35,716 nt of DNA, from the NCBI GenBank assembly GCA_964614095.1, contig CAZTJO010000019.1, forward strand, positions 1 to 35,716, in the 5' to 3' direction. The position numbers and the translations under genes are program-made. The notes beneath the pieces are model-generated. The model was given only the letters and a program-made list of their open reading frames with translations. It made no database searches and was not told the DNA's origin. Within the stretch, counting starts at the first letter, position 1, and every line of letters starts with the position of its first letter. Shown here piece after piece: positions 15,616-22,785 of this stretch. The stretch comes from CAZWKX01 sp964614095 (GTDB lineage Bacteria > Actinomycetota > Acidimicrobiia > Spongiisociales > UBA11373).

Positions 15616-15831
15616 TCAGCGGACGGCAAACGCAATCTTGCAGTTGGCGTTGTAACTGACGACTTTGCCGTCTTCCACCCGGGCGGTGAATGACTTCACC
15701 TCGACGCCGGTGATGTCGTCGATGGTCTCGGCCGTCTTGGCCACGGCCCGGTCGACCGCGTCTTCCCAGGATTTCTCCGAGATGCCGATGACCTCGATGA
15801 CCTTGACTACACCCTGCTTGATGTGGCCCAC
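15616..15831 (-). CDS. dodecin (flavin-storing dodecamer)
   Basis: A 71-residue protein covering the full dodecin length. VVKVIEVIGISEKSWEDAVD contains the conserved Ser and the Trp that stacks on flavin; ITGVEVKSFTARVEDGKV and YNANCKIAFAV complete the beta sheet. Dodecins form hollow 12-mers in the cytoplasm that bind flavin or CoA and protect against free flavin. The GTG start at 15829-15831 has a perfect AGGAGG seven bases upstream, so expression is probably strong. It stands alone between the dGTPase and the PspC operon. Confidence 0.93.
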   Translation of the reverse strand: MGHIKQGVVKVIEVIGISEKSWEDAVDRAVAKTAETIDDITGVEVKSFTARVEDGKVVSYNANCKIAFAVR

Positions 15832-15893
15832 GATGTACCTCCTGATGGACTGCGGGATCGAGCGTAGCCCCTCTGTATGGGTGAGTCCTCAGC

Positions 15894-16883
15894 TCAGTGG
15901 TTGCAGACGCGAGCGTGCTCGCGCAGAGCGAAACGGTCGGTCATGCCGGCGACGTAGTCGATGGCGCGGTGGCAGGCGTCGGCGTCCTGCTGGCGGTACG
16001 TCTCCGGAACCTCATCGGGATGCGCAGCGAAGTGGTCAACGAGCTCGCGGATCACTTCGATGGCGTGGCGCGCCTGGCCGGCGGCTTCGGGGCGCAGGTA
16101 GACCCGCTCGAACATAAAACCGCGCAGCTCGTTCATCGGTTCGAGCAGGGTGCTGTGCATGCTCACTTCCCCGGCCTCAATCGAGTGATCAACGACCGCG
16201 TTGATCATGACGTCGATCCAGTCGCGGCCGGGGGTGCCGAAGGCGGCTCGCGACGAAGTTGGCAGATCTTCGGATGTGATGATCCGGGCCCGGATGGCGT
16301 CCTCCACGTCGTGGGTGAGATAGGCGATACGATCGGCAAAGCGGCAGACCGTACCCTCAGGCGTGCCGGGGCCGGGTTCGATCCTCCACGAGTGGGCGCG
16401 GATGCCGTCGAGGGTCTCCCAGGTGAGATTCTGCGGTTCGAGCACCGCGAGCACACGCACGCTCTGCTCCGAGTGCAGCCATTCACCTTCGACGTACGGG
16501 GAAAGTGCTTCCTCGCCGGTGTGGCCGAAGGGGGAGTGGCCCACGTCGTGGCCCAGGCAGATCGCCTCGGTGAGGGGCTCGTTGAGGCCGAGATAACGGG
16601 CGATGGATCGCCCGATCTGCGTGACCTGGAGCGTGTGGGTGAGACGGGTGACGAAGTGGTCCCCGTCCGGATTGATGAACACTTGGGTCTTGTGTTTCAG
16701 GCGGCGGAAGGCTTTGGTGTGGATGATGCGGTCCCGATCGCGCTCAAAGGCCGTTCGAGAGGGGTCGGGATCCTCCGGCGTGGCGCGGCCCCGGGTAGCG
16801 GAGGAGCGGGTGGCCAGTGGTGACAGAAGCTCGTGCTCCCGCTGTTCCACCTCTTGCCGGCTGATGCGTCTCAGGCCGCTCAC
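15894..16883 (-). CDS. dgt: deoxyguanosinetriphosphate triphosphohydrolase-like HD protein
   Basis: A 329-residue member of the dGTPase family, which cuts dNTPs into deoxynucleoside and triphosphate. HD residues are visible: H83 in RLTHTLQV, H112-D113 in CLGHDVGHSPFGHTGE, and D184 in FADRIAYLTHDVEDA. The early segment RDRIIHTKAFRRLKHKTQVF is diagnostic. The GTG at 16883 overlaps the stop of phnE by four bases (GTGA), and homologues begin close to this point; the frame is open far upstream inside phnE but without similarity. The short length places it with the non-E. coli type. Being the last gene of a phn transporter operon is unusual; a nucleotidase gene stands at the other end of the same strand block. 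Confidence 0.88.
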   Translation of the reverse strand: MSGLRRISRQEVEQREHELLSPLATRSSATRGRATPEDPDPSRTAFERDRDRIIHTKAFRRLKHKTQVFINPDGDHFVTRLTHTLQVTQIGRSIARYLGLNEPLTEAICLGHDVGHSPFGHTGEEALSPYVEGEWLHSEQSVRVLAVLEPQNLTWETLDGIRAHSWRIEPGPGTPEGTVCRFADRIAYLTHDVEDAIRARIITSEDLPTSSRAAFGTPGRDWIDVMINAVVDHSIEAGEVSMHSTLLEPMNELRGFMFERVYLRPEAAGQARHAIEVIRELVDHFAAHPDEVPETYRQQDADACHRAIDYVAGMTDRFALREHARVCNH

Positions 16884-18949
16884 ACGATCCGTTCGCGCAC
16901 CCGGGCGGAGACGAAATCGAGCGTCGAGACCACTACGGCGATGGCCAGCATCTGCACCGATGCGGCCCGGTACTGGAGAAGGTTCATGTTCTGCTGCAGC
17001 AGAAAGCCGATACCGCCGCCACCGGCGAAGCCGATGATCGTGGACATACGCACGTTGATGTCCCAGCGGTAGAGGGTGAAGGCGATGTAGGGGGGCACAA
17101 TTTGTGGAACCACGGCATAGACGACGTTCTGGAGACGGGTGGCTCCGGTGGCGGTGACGGCCTCCAGGGGCCCGGGGAGAATGCTCTCCACCTGCTCTGA
17201 GTAGAGCTTGGCCAGGGCGGCCACGGTGTGCAAAGCCAGTGCCAGGGATCCGGCGAAGGGGCCGAGGCCGACCCACACCACAAAGACGATTGCCATCACC
17301 AGGGGCTCGACGGAGCGGATGCCGTTGAAGAGAGAACGCGACAGGTAGTAGGTGATCATGCCGGAGGGTAGGGCATCGAGGTGGCGGGTCACCCAGGCGA
17401 GAATGAGGCCGAGCAGGCCACCGACCAGCACGGCGGCCATGAGGCTGGGTCGGTCCATGACCAGATCCGCCAGAAAGTCCATCCCCGTTCCCAGGAAGAT
17501 GCCGAGGGCGAAGCCAATGGCCAAACCGACCACGGTGGCCAAAAAGCCCAGCACGGAAGCCAGTGCCTGCAGGTCGTTGTCGCGGAGGTGCTCGCGTACT
17601 GGCCGCGTCAGGCGGGCCGCGATCAAACCTCCGGCAATGGCGAGCAGGGCAACGGCGGCGGCTCGCGGAATCGCCGGATTGTTTCCGTTGTACTCGTAGA
17701 GCCAGTCGACCAGCATCCCGATGCCGCCGGCGATGACGCCGATGCCGAGGAAACCGGCCAGGTAGCGGAAGGGGGACTTCAGATGGCCGGGAAGATGGTC
17801 GTTGAGGGCGTGGCCGATCCGGCTGCCGCCCAAAGCGCCGGCGAGTGCGGCCAAGCCGGCAACGACCGCGGTGAAGAAGGTGGTGATCAGATCCCCGATC
17901 TTGGCCAGGAATCCGGCGAGGAATCCAAACGGGCCCAAAGCGTCGGTGACACGGTCTGCCTCGAGCAACAGGTAGCCGGCGAGCAGCAACGCCACCAGAC
18001 CCAGGATCACGAACAGGAGCCAGCCGGAGACGCGAGACGCTCGCGCTCGTGGAGTGTCCGCCGTGGTGGCTCCGGCGGCGAGCAGCCGTCGCATGAGAAG
18101 CCAGGCGAGAAGCAGAACGCCGGCGAGAGCCGGTGCCGTTAAGGCGGGTTCCCTGAGGAAGACCTCGTCACCGACGCCGAGCATGCTTCTGGCCACCAAT
18201 ATGCCGCCGAGGCCACCGGCGGGTATACCGAAGATGAAGAGCCCGACGCTCAACAGGGGAGAACGGATGGGTCGCATCAGATTTCGTGCGGAGAAGAACG
18301 ACAGGGGTATACCAACGGCGATGCCGAGTGTGGTGGCCATGAGGGCAAGCATGACCGTCTCGGTGATCTTGTCCCAGGTGTCTCTGGCACTGTTGCTCCA
18401 GGTCCAGCCGCCGGTATGTTCGACGGTCTTGACCCGCAATAGTTGGGCTTCTTCGTCGGGCCGGTCCGGGATCTCGATGACCACCTCAAAAGTGCCGTCG
18501 GCCTTGACCTCGATGTCGGCGCGCTTCAGGGCGATGCCTTCGACGTTGGGGATGAAGGAGAGTGGTGAACGGGTGCCCGGCTCGAAGTTGAAGCCGCGCA
18601 CCGTGACATCAGTGCCGGTGTCGGCACATGCAGGCTCCACCGTCATGTAGGCCTGTGAGGTGTCAGGGACCGCCGGGGCAAAGCCGTCTTCGGGACAGGG
18701 CACGGCGATCTCAACGAAGTAGTAGGTCTCTTCCTCCGGGTAGGTGATGATGTCGGGGTGGGCCAGGCTGCGGATGATGCGTACCAGCTGCTGCCGGCGC
18801 CCCTCGTCTTCGACCTTGTCCAGGTCCACCTCGGTCTGTTCGAAGGCGAAGGCGTAGACGACAAGGAGGAGGAAGACCCCGAACAGCACGAGCACCGCCC
18901 GCAGCAGAGGCCTGCTGTGTCTTGCCGGACCCAATAGGTCGTTGTCCAC
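16880..18949 (-). CDS. phnE: phosphonate-type ABC transporter permease PhnE, greatly expanded
   Basis: A 689-residue permease; ordinary PhnE is about 260-300. Residues 18-36 are a first helix. Residues 40-185 are an exported domain with a TIG/Ig-like stretch (VEPACADTGTDVTVRGFNF). The PhnE permease core starts at about 190 (TWDKITETVMLALMATTLGI...FSARNL, 191-223), is interrupted from about 230 to 525 by some 300 residues of extra hydrophobic helices, and resumes at 530-689 (SRSLFNGIRSVEPLV, VWVGLGPFAGSLALALHT). The ATPase-docking EAA loop, EAVTATGATRLQNVVYAVVP, is at 596-615 and TLYRWDINVRMSTIIGFAGG is typical PhnE. The GTG start at 18949 has AGAGG six bases ahead. The insertion has no motif I recognise. 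The permease call is firm; the substrate is not. Confidence 0.85.
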   Translation of the reverse strand: MDNDLLGPARHSRPLLRAVLVLFGVFLLLVVYAFAFEQTEVDLDKVEDEGRRQQLVRIIRSLAHPDIITYPEEETYYFVEIAVPCPEDGFAPAVPDTSQAYMTVEPACADTGTDVTVRGFNFEPGTRSPLSFIPNVEGIALKRADIEVKADGTFEVVIEIPDRPDEEAQLLRVKTVEHTGGWTWSNSARDTWDKITETVMLALMATTLGIAVGIPLSFFSARNLMRPIRSPLLSVGLFIFGIPAGGLGGILVARSMLGVGDEVFLREPALTAPALAGVLLLAWLLMRRLLAAGATTADTPRARASRVSGWLLFVILGLVALLLAGYLLLEADRVTDALGPFGFLAGFLAKIGDLITTFFTAVVAGLAALAGALGGSRIGHALNDHLPGHLKSPFRYLAGFLGIGVIAGGIGMLVDWLYEYNGNNPAIPRAAAVALLAIAGGLIAARLTRPVREHLRDNDLQALASVLGFLATVVGLAIGFALGIFLGTGMDFLADLVMDRPSLMAAVLVGGLLGLILAWVTRHLDALPSGMITYYLSRSLFNGIRSVEPLVMAIVFVVWVGLGPFAGSLALALHTVAALAKLYSEQVESILPGPLEAVTATGATRLQNVVYAVVPQIVPPYIAFTLYRWDINVRMSTIIGFAGGGGIGFLLQQNMNLLQYRAASVQMLAIAVVVSTLDFVSARVRERIV

Positions 18950-18958
18950 AGGTTCCTC

Positions 18959-19711
18959 TCAGCCGATACGCTCGGCTTCCTTGCCGTAGATCTCTTTGAA
19001 CTTGGCGTCGTCGATCTCATCGGGAGCGCCGTCGAATACCAGGAAGCCATCGTTGAGGGCGATGGCTCGGTCGGCGTACCGGTGCACGAGATCGAGGAAA
19101 TGCAGGCTGCAGAGTGTGGTCACGTGTCCGCTCTTGTTGATGTCCTCCAGGTACTGCATGATGCCGTGGGCCAGCACCGGGTCGAGGCTGGCCACCGGCT
19201 CGTCGGCCAGGATCATCTGGGGCTCCTGGACCATGGCGCGGGCAATGCCGACACGCTGCTGCTGACCGCCGCTGAGCTCGTCGGCCCGGCTCCAAGCCTT
19301 TTCGGCAAGCCCCACTCGATCGAGCTGCTGTAGGGCGCGCTTCATGTCTGCCTGGGGGAAACGATTGAACAGGCTGAGCGCGGGATTCACGTAGCCGAGG
19401 CGGCCGGCCAGCACGTTGGTGATGACCTTGGAGCGATGAACCAGGTTGAACTGCTGAAATACCATGCCGATGCGGCGGCGGATGCGGCGCAGTTCCTCTT
19501 GGGGGGCGGCGGTGATATCGACACCGTCCCAGGTGATTCTTCCCGTGGTGGGCTCGATGAGCCGATTGATGCAGCGCAGCAAGGTGGACTTGCCTGAGCC
19601 GCTGAGACCGATGATGGCGAGGAATTGACCCGGCTGCACCTCAAAGGACACATTGGTGAGGGCCTTCACTCCCCCCTCGTAGACCTTGGTGAGGTTGTCG
19701 ACCTTCAGCAC
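18959..19711 (-). CDS. phnC: phosphonate-type ABC transporter ATP-binding protein PhnC
   Basis: A 250-residue ABC ATPase of the PhnC group. Walker A is GLSGSGKST (35-43), the Q-loop is MVFQQFNLV, the signature is LSGGQ (146-150) and Walker B is MILADEP (166-172); the switch His is in SLHFLDL. FQQFNLVHRSKVITNVLAGRLG is characteristic of PhnC. It should power import through the PhnE permease, whose start lies 9 bases downstream. The GTG start at 19711 has AGGAGAAAG upstream at a rather long distance of about 10-12 bases. A stem-loop separates it from phnD, so its message level may be lower than that of phnD. Confidence 0.92.
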   Translation of the reverse strand: MLKVDNLTKVYEGGVKALTNVSFEVQPGQFLAIIGLSGSGKSTLLRCINRLIEPTTGRITWDGVDITAAPQEELRRIRRRIGMVFQQFNLVHRSKVITNVLAGRLGYVNPALSLFNRFPQADMKRALQQLDRVGLAEKAWSRADELSGGQQQRVGIARAMVQEPQMILADEPVASLDPVLAHGIMQYLEDINKSGHVTTLCSLHFLDLVHRYADRAIALNDGFLVFDGAPDEIDDAKFKEIYGKEAERIG

Positions 19712-19766
19712 GTACCGGGTCTTTCTCCTGCTGGTCCCTTTCTAGTCGTTCGGGAGGTTCTTATGC

Positions 19767-19798
19767 GACTCGGGCGGGGCACAGGCCCCGCCCGAGTC
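19767..19798 (-). terminator. 14-bp perfect stem-loop between phnD and phnC
   Basis: GACTCGGGCGGGGC (19767-19780) is exactly complementary to 19785-19798 across a four-base loop, so the stem has 14 unbroken pairs, mostly GC. It lies 22 bases after the phnD stop and 55 bases before the phnC start. On the transcribed strand it is followed by CGCATAAG rather than a T-run. It probably acts as a partial terminator or a 3' stabiliser that favours phnD message, as is common after binding-protein genes in ABC operons. Confidence 0.75.
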
Positions 19799-19820
19799 AA
19801 TCGACTCAAGCCTCTCGGGA

Positions 19821-20924
19821 TCAGCCGAGATCCTCCAGGTCGTAGTCGAGTGCGGTCAGCCATTCACGGATGGCGTCAAAATCCGCGTCGGTGGCGTCGG
19901 ACACACTGTTCCACGAGTAGGCATCGAATGCAGCTTCGAAGCCGTCCGGATCGTTGTCGGCGAATGCCTTGAGGGCATCGACGATCTGGGCCACGATGGC
20001 GTCATCTACGTCGGGCCCGAACGACAGGGTGTCGTTGGGGATCGGGTCGGAGATGGTGAGGATCCGCACCTCCTGGATCACGTCCGGGGCTTCCTCGCGG
20101 ATGTCTCGGCGAGCATCGCGGGGGAACACGCCGTTGCAGTCGATTTCCCCGTCGGCGTCGATGACACAGGCCTCGACGACGTCGTCGGGCACATCGGCAT
20201 CGGCTGCGGTGCCATCCCACAGCACGTTGCGCTCGGCGTCGATGAACGGGCTGTAGAAGGTGGTGCCGAAGTCGACCTCACCGTTGTAGACCGCACGCGC
20301 CGTTGCCCCGTGTCCTCCGGTCTCGAAGCCTTCGCCCACGGTGATGCCTTCAGCGGCGAAAACGCCGGCGGGCACCAAGTACCCGGATGTTGATCCCGGA
20401 TCCGGGTAACCCCAAGTAGCGCCTTCGAGATCGGCCAGGGTCTCATAATCTGAGTCCCGGGCCACGATGAACTGCGTCCAGTAGATGTCGAAGCCGTACC
20501 GCATCGCCTTCAGCGACACCTCGACGCCGCAGAGGTTGTTGGCCAGCACGTATGCCTGAGCCGGTATGAACCCCATGCTGCTGTCCGGAGAGGCGCACAT
20601 CGCCTCCACCGTTGCGGCATACGAGGTCGGCACAGACACTTCGAAGAACAAGCCCGTCGCCTCGTTGAGTTCCGCGGCGAGCAATGCGCCTCCGGCCACG
20701 ATGTCTTCGGCGGATACCGAGGGCACGTAGACCACCTGGATCGGGTTCTCCTCCGTGCCGACTGCCGGGCCCGCGGCCGTGGTCGTCGGCGCGGCCGTGG
20801 TCGTCGGTGCGGCCGTGGTCGTCGGCTCGCCCGCTGCTGCTGTGGTGGTTGCGTCGTCGTCACCGCAGGCGGCGAAGACGAGAGCAAGCACCAGTACGAG
20901 CAACAGCAATTTCCTTGTGTGCAT
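19821..20924 (-). CDS. phnD: phosphonate-type ABC transporter substrate-binding lipoprotein PhnD
   Basis: A 367-residue exported binding protein. ATG 20924 has GGGAGTGAGG upstream; an in-frame ATG at 21053 gives no signal peptide at the N-terminus and was rejected. The lipobox is LVFAAC with Cys20 lipidated. Residues 26-52 are a Thr/Ala/Pro linker made of repeated TTTAAP units. The mature part has the PhnD hallmarks: TLADLEGATWGYPDPGSTSG, then GHGATARAVYNGEVDFG and ISDPIPNDTLSF. It should capture a phosphonate-like, phosphite-like or other oxyanion and pass it to PhnE-PhnC. Inserted Cys-containing loops (NLCGVE, VEACVIDADGEIDCNG) may form disulfides and make it longer than classic PhnD. No C-P lyase or phosphonatase gene is present in the window. 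Confidence 0.88.
   Translation of the reverse strand: MHTRKLLLLVLVLALVFAACGDDDATTTAAAGEPTTTAAPTTTAAPTTTAAGPAVGTEENPIQVVYVPSVSAEDIVAGGALLAAELNEATGLFFEVSVPTSYAATVEAMCASPDSSMGFIPAQAYVLANNLCGVEVSLKAMRYGFDIYWTQFIVARDSDYETLADLEGATWGYPDPGSTSGYLVPAGVFAAEGITVGEGFETGGHGATARAVYNGEVDFGTTFYSPFIDAERNVLWDGTAADADVPDDVVEACVIDADGEIDCNGVFPRDARRDIREEAPDVIQEVRILTISDPIPNDTLSFGPDVDDAIVAQIVDALKAFADNDPDGFEAAFDAYSWNSVSDATDADFDAIREWLTALDYDLEDLG
20773..20826 (-). repeat. three 18-base tandem repeats in the PhnD linker
   Basis: Units at 20773-20790, 20791-20808 and 20809-20826 differ by a single base. They code the repeated TTTAAP-type linker behind the lipid anchor. Such a repeat can change copy number by slippage without shifting frame. 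Confidence 0.85.
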
Positions 20925-21001
20925 ATGCCTCACTCCCTGTATTGGCACCTGGCGAGGCCGGCCCCCGCCGCTTCGAAGGCTATCACTCTCGGCCAGCCCA
21001 A

Positions 21002-21013
21002 GCTCGGCCGAGC
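21002..21013. promoter_or_regulatory. 12-bp perfect palindrome upstream of phnD
   Basis: GCTCGGCCGAGC lies 78-89 bases upstream of the phnD start, with a partial copy (CTCGGCC) about 15 bases nearer the gene. It could be an operator for a phn regulator. GC-rich palindromes of this size arise by chance in such DNA, so support is weak. Confidence 0.25.
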
Positions 21014-21082
21014 CAGGGTCTATTGGCCCTTGTCCGGCGGGTCGCGACATCAAAGTCGCGTGAGGTATTGAAGGGACCGCTC

Positions 21083-21634
21083 TCAGCGGTTGTGGGCGGC
21101 TACGAGGGCCTCAAAAGCTTCCCAGTCGGCGATGTCGCCGACTTCCGACAGAGGTTCGTTCCAGGGGCGTACAAAGCGGCAGACCAGAGCGCCGGTCCGT
21201 TGGTGGCGAAGTTGCCGCAGTGTGTGTGGGGCGTCGTCCAGGTAGACGTCGCAGGCGACGCGCCATTTGGCGTGAAGCACGTGTATCTCACGGGTAGGGA
21301 CCGAGTGCTCGGCGATCCAGGCAAAGGTGTCGGAGACCGCCCAGTCCGGCCGAGAGGTCAGTACGACGATGTCGTGGCCGTTGGCGCGGAGGCGGCGCAG
21401 AGCGGCGATGGCACTGTCGTAGGGCTCGAGGCTGCGAAAGATCCGGGGCCCGTCGCTCCCACGAAGCCAATCCCAGAAGCCGTCCATGTCGGCAAAGCGG
21501 GTGATCTCGGGGTAGACGTCCCAGTGACTGATGGCGTCCAGTGTCAGCGCCGTCCCAAACTCGGCGTTGTAGCGCCGGATCCATTCGCCGTCGAAGTCGG
21601 CGACTACGCCGTCCAGGTCGATGCCAAGCCGCAT
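21083..21634 (-). CDS. 5'(3')-deoxyribonucleotidase-like HAD phosphatase (NT5C family)
   Basis: A 183-residue HAD-superfamily enzyme. LGIDLDGVVADFD carries the nucleophile Asp and the acid/base Asp two residues later (D6 and D8); VVLTSRP is motif II; a Lys in HAKWRVACDVYLDDAPHTL is motif III, with the DD of motif IV. These and the length match the NT5C family, which dephosphorylates (deoxy)nucleoside monophosphates. The ATG at 21634 directly precedes the nucleophile motif; an open frame extends upstream without similarity. It is on the same strand as the phn genes, 158 bases ahead of phnD, and together with the dGTPase at the other end brackets the transporter. Substrate preference is inferred from the family. 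Confidence 0.8.
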   Translation of the reverse strand: MRLGIDLDGVVADFDGEWIRRYNAEFGTALTLDAISHWDVYPEITRFADMDGFWDWLRGSDGPRIFRSLEPYDSAIAALRRLRANGHDIVVLTSRPDWAVSDTFAWIAEHSVPTREIHVLHAKWRVACDVYLDDAPHTLRQLRHQRTGALVCRFVRPWNEPLSEVGDIADWEAFEALVAAHNR

Positions 21635-21774
21635 GCCTCTTGATCCTTCCATCCGGCGGCGCATTCTCGCACCGGGACGGGTCTCGTACACTGCGGCCAC
21701 GGGACCGGGAATCGGGCATGTGCGGCCCGGCACCGGCCCTACGCCCGTCTGATGTTGGGGAAGGTTCGAGGGAG

Positions 21775-22704
21775 ATGGTGACGAGCGGCGAGCCGGAGGT
21801 CGTCTTGGGCCTGAGCGCGGTGATCATCGCGGTCACCGACGACGTGCCTCGGGTATTGACTGTGGGGGACGGGCTGAGGGGGCTTCCCACCGGTACGCTG
21901 GATCCCGAGGCCGACCGTACCATCGAGATGGCGCTGCGCCGCTGGGTCGAAGAGCAAACCGGGATCGGCCTCGGCTACGTGGAGCAGCTCTACACGTTGG
22001 GGGGAAAGGGCCGGAGCCTTGATCCGTCCCTCCGCTTGATATCGGTGACCTACCTGGCCCTGGTGCGTGAGTATGGCGTCGGCAGCGGGGCACGCTGGCA
22101 GGACTGCTACGGGTTCCTTCCCTGGGAGGACTTCCGGTCGGGGCGGCCCGAGGTGCTCGACTCGACCATTGTGCCCGCCCTCGAGGCTTGGGCCGATGCC
22201 GCCGCGGATCCGGCCGGGCGCGAGGCGCGCCGGGAACGGGTTGAGATCATGTTTGGCCTGTGTGCGTCCGCCTGGGACGTGGAGCGGGCCCTGGAGCGCT
22301 ACGAGCTGCTCTATGAGGTTGGGCTGGTGCCGGAGACGGGTAGAACCGTCGCCGAGGCGCAGGTGCTTGGCGAGCCAATGATGCTCGATCACCGCCGTAT
22401 CCTGGCCACTGCGCTGGGACGCATCAGGGGCAAGCTGCGCTATCGGCCCGTCGTTTTCGAGTTGTTGCCGCCGGTGTTCACCCTCAGGGGCCTCCAGCAC
22501 GTTGTCGAGGCTCTCTCCGGTGTGCGCCTGCACACGCAGAATTTCAGGAGGCTGGTCGACAAGGGAGGTCTGGTGGAGCCGACCGGTGACAAGAACCTCT
22601 CGACCGGAGGACGGCCCGCGGCTCTGTACCGGTTCAGGCGTGAGGTGCTGCGTGAGCGCCCCGCGCCGGGGGTGGGGCTGCCGGGTCTGCGGACAAGTGG
22701 TTGA
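21775..22704 (+). CDS. nrtR: NrtR-type Nudix-related transcriptional regulator of NAD synthesis
   Basis: A 309-residue protein. Residues 10-150 are a Nudix-like domain with GYVEQLYTLGG and LRLISVTYLALV as in NrtR. The Nudix box (about 40-63) is broken: where catalytic enzymes have R-E-L-x-E-E-T-G it reads RWVEEQTG, so the metal-binding Glu pair is lost and hydrolysis is unlikely. Residues about 215-300 are the NrtR winged-helix domain: LRYRPVVFELLPPVFTLRGL, then LHTQNFRRLVDKGGLVEPTG and GGRPAALYRF. NrtR proteins repress NAD genes and release DNA when ADP-ribose binds. Its place directly upstream of nadABC supports this. A 60-70 residue segment between the domains (around 120-190) is longer than in small NrtRs. 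The ATG 21775 was chosen as homologues begin just after it. Confidence 0.85.
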   Translation: MVTSGEPEVVLGLSAVIIAVTDDVPRVLTVGDGLRGLPTGTLDPEADRTIEMALRRWVEEQTGIGLGYVEQLYTLGGKGRSLDPSLRLISVTYLALVREYGVGSGARWQDCYGFLPWEDFRSGRPEVLDSTIVPALEAWADAAADPAGREARRERVEIMFGLCASAWDVERALERYELLYEVGLVPETGRTVAEAQVLGEPMMLDHRRILATALGRIRGKLRYRPVVFELLPPVFTLRGLQHVVEALSGVRLHTQNFRRLVDKGGLVEPTGDKNLSTGGRPAALYRFRREVLRERPAPGVGLPGLRTSG

Positions 22705-22733
22705 AGGTCGGAAGATTGCCCAGATTTCTCCCG

Positions 22734-22762
22734 TTGTCTAGCATAGGGTCCCTCGTTATACT
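22734..22762 (+). promoter_or_regulatory. nadABC promoter
   Basis: TTGTCT (22734-22739) and TATACT (22757-22762) are separated by exactly 17 bases. Initiation near 22769 would leave about 17 bases of leader containing AAAAGGAG before the GTG at 22786. This is the best housekeeping promoter in the window. Confidence 0.72.
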
Positions 22763-22767
22763 CTAGA
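22737..22767. promoter_or_regulatory. candidate NrtR operator over the nadABC promoter
   Basis: TCTAG (22737-22741) and CTAGA (22763-22767) are inverted copies bracketing the promoter spacer and -10. Between them AGGG-T-CCCT (22745-22753) is a perfect 4+1+4 palindrome. A repressor bound here would block polymerase. The binding protein is presumed to be the NrtR-like protein encoded immediately upstream; I cannot match it to a published consensus from memory. Confidence 0.4.
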
Positions 22768-22785
22768 TGAGCAAAAGGAGCGTTT

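Noticed and set aside
16884..17276. Upstream extension of the dGTPase frame into phnE
   Set aside because: The added residues are an out-of-frame reading of phnE, rich in Arg and Pro; the GTGA overlap gives a better start.
20925..21053. Longer PhnD start at 21053
   Set aside because: It would place 43 hydrophilic residues before the signal peptide; ATG 20924 has a good ribosome site and an immediate signal sequence.
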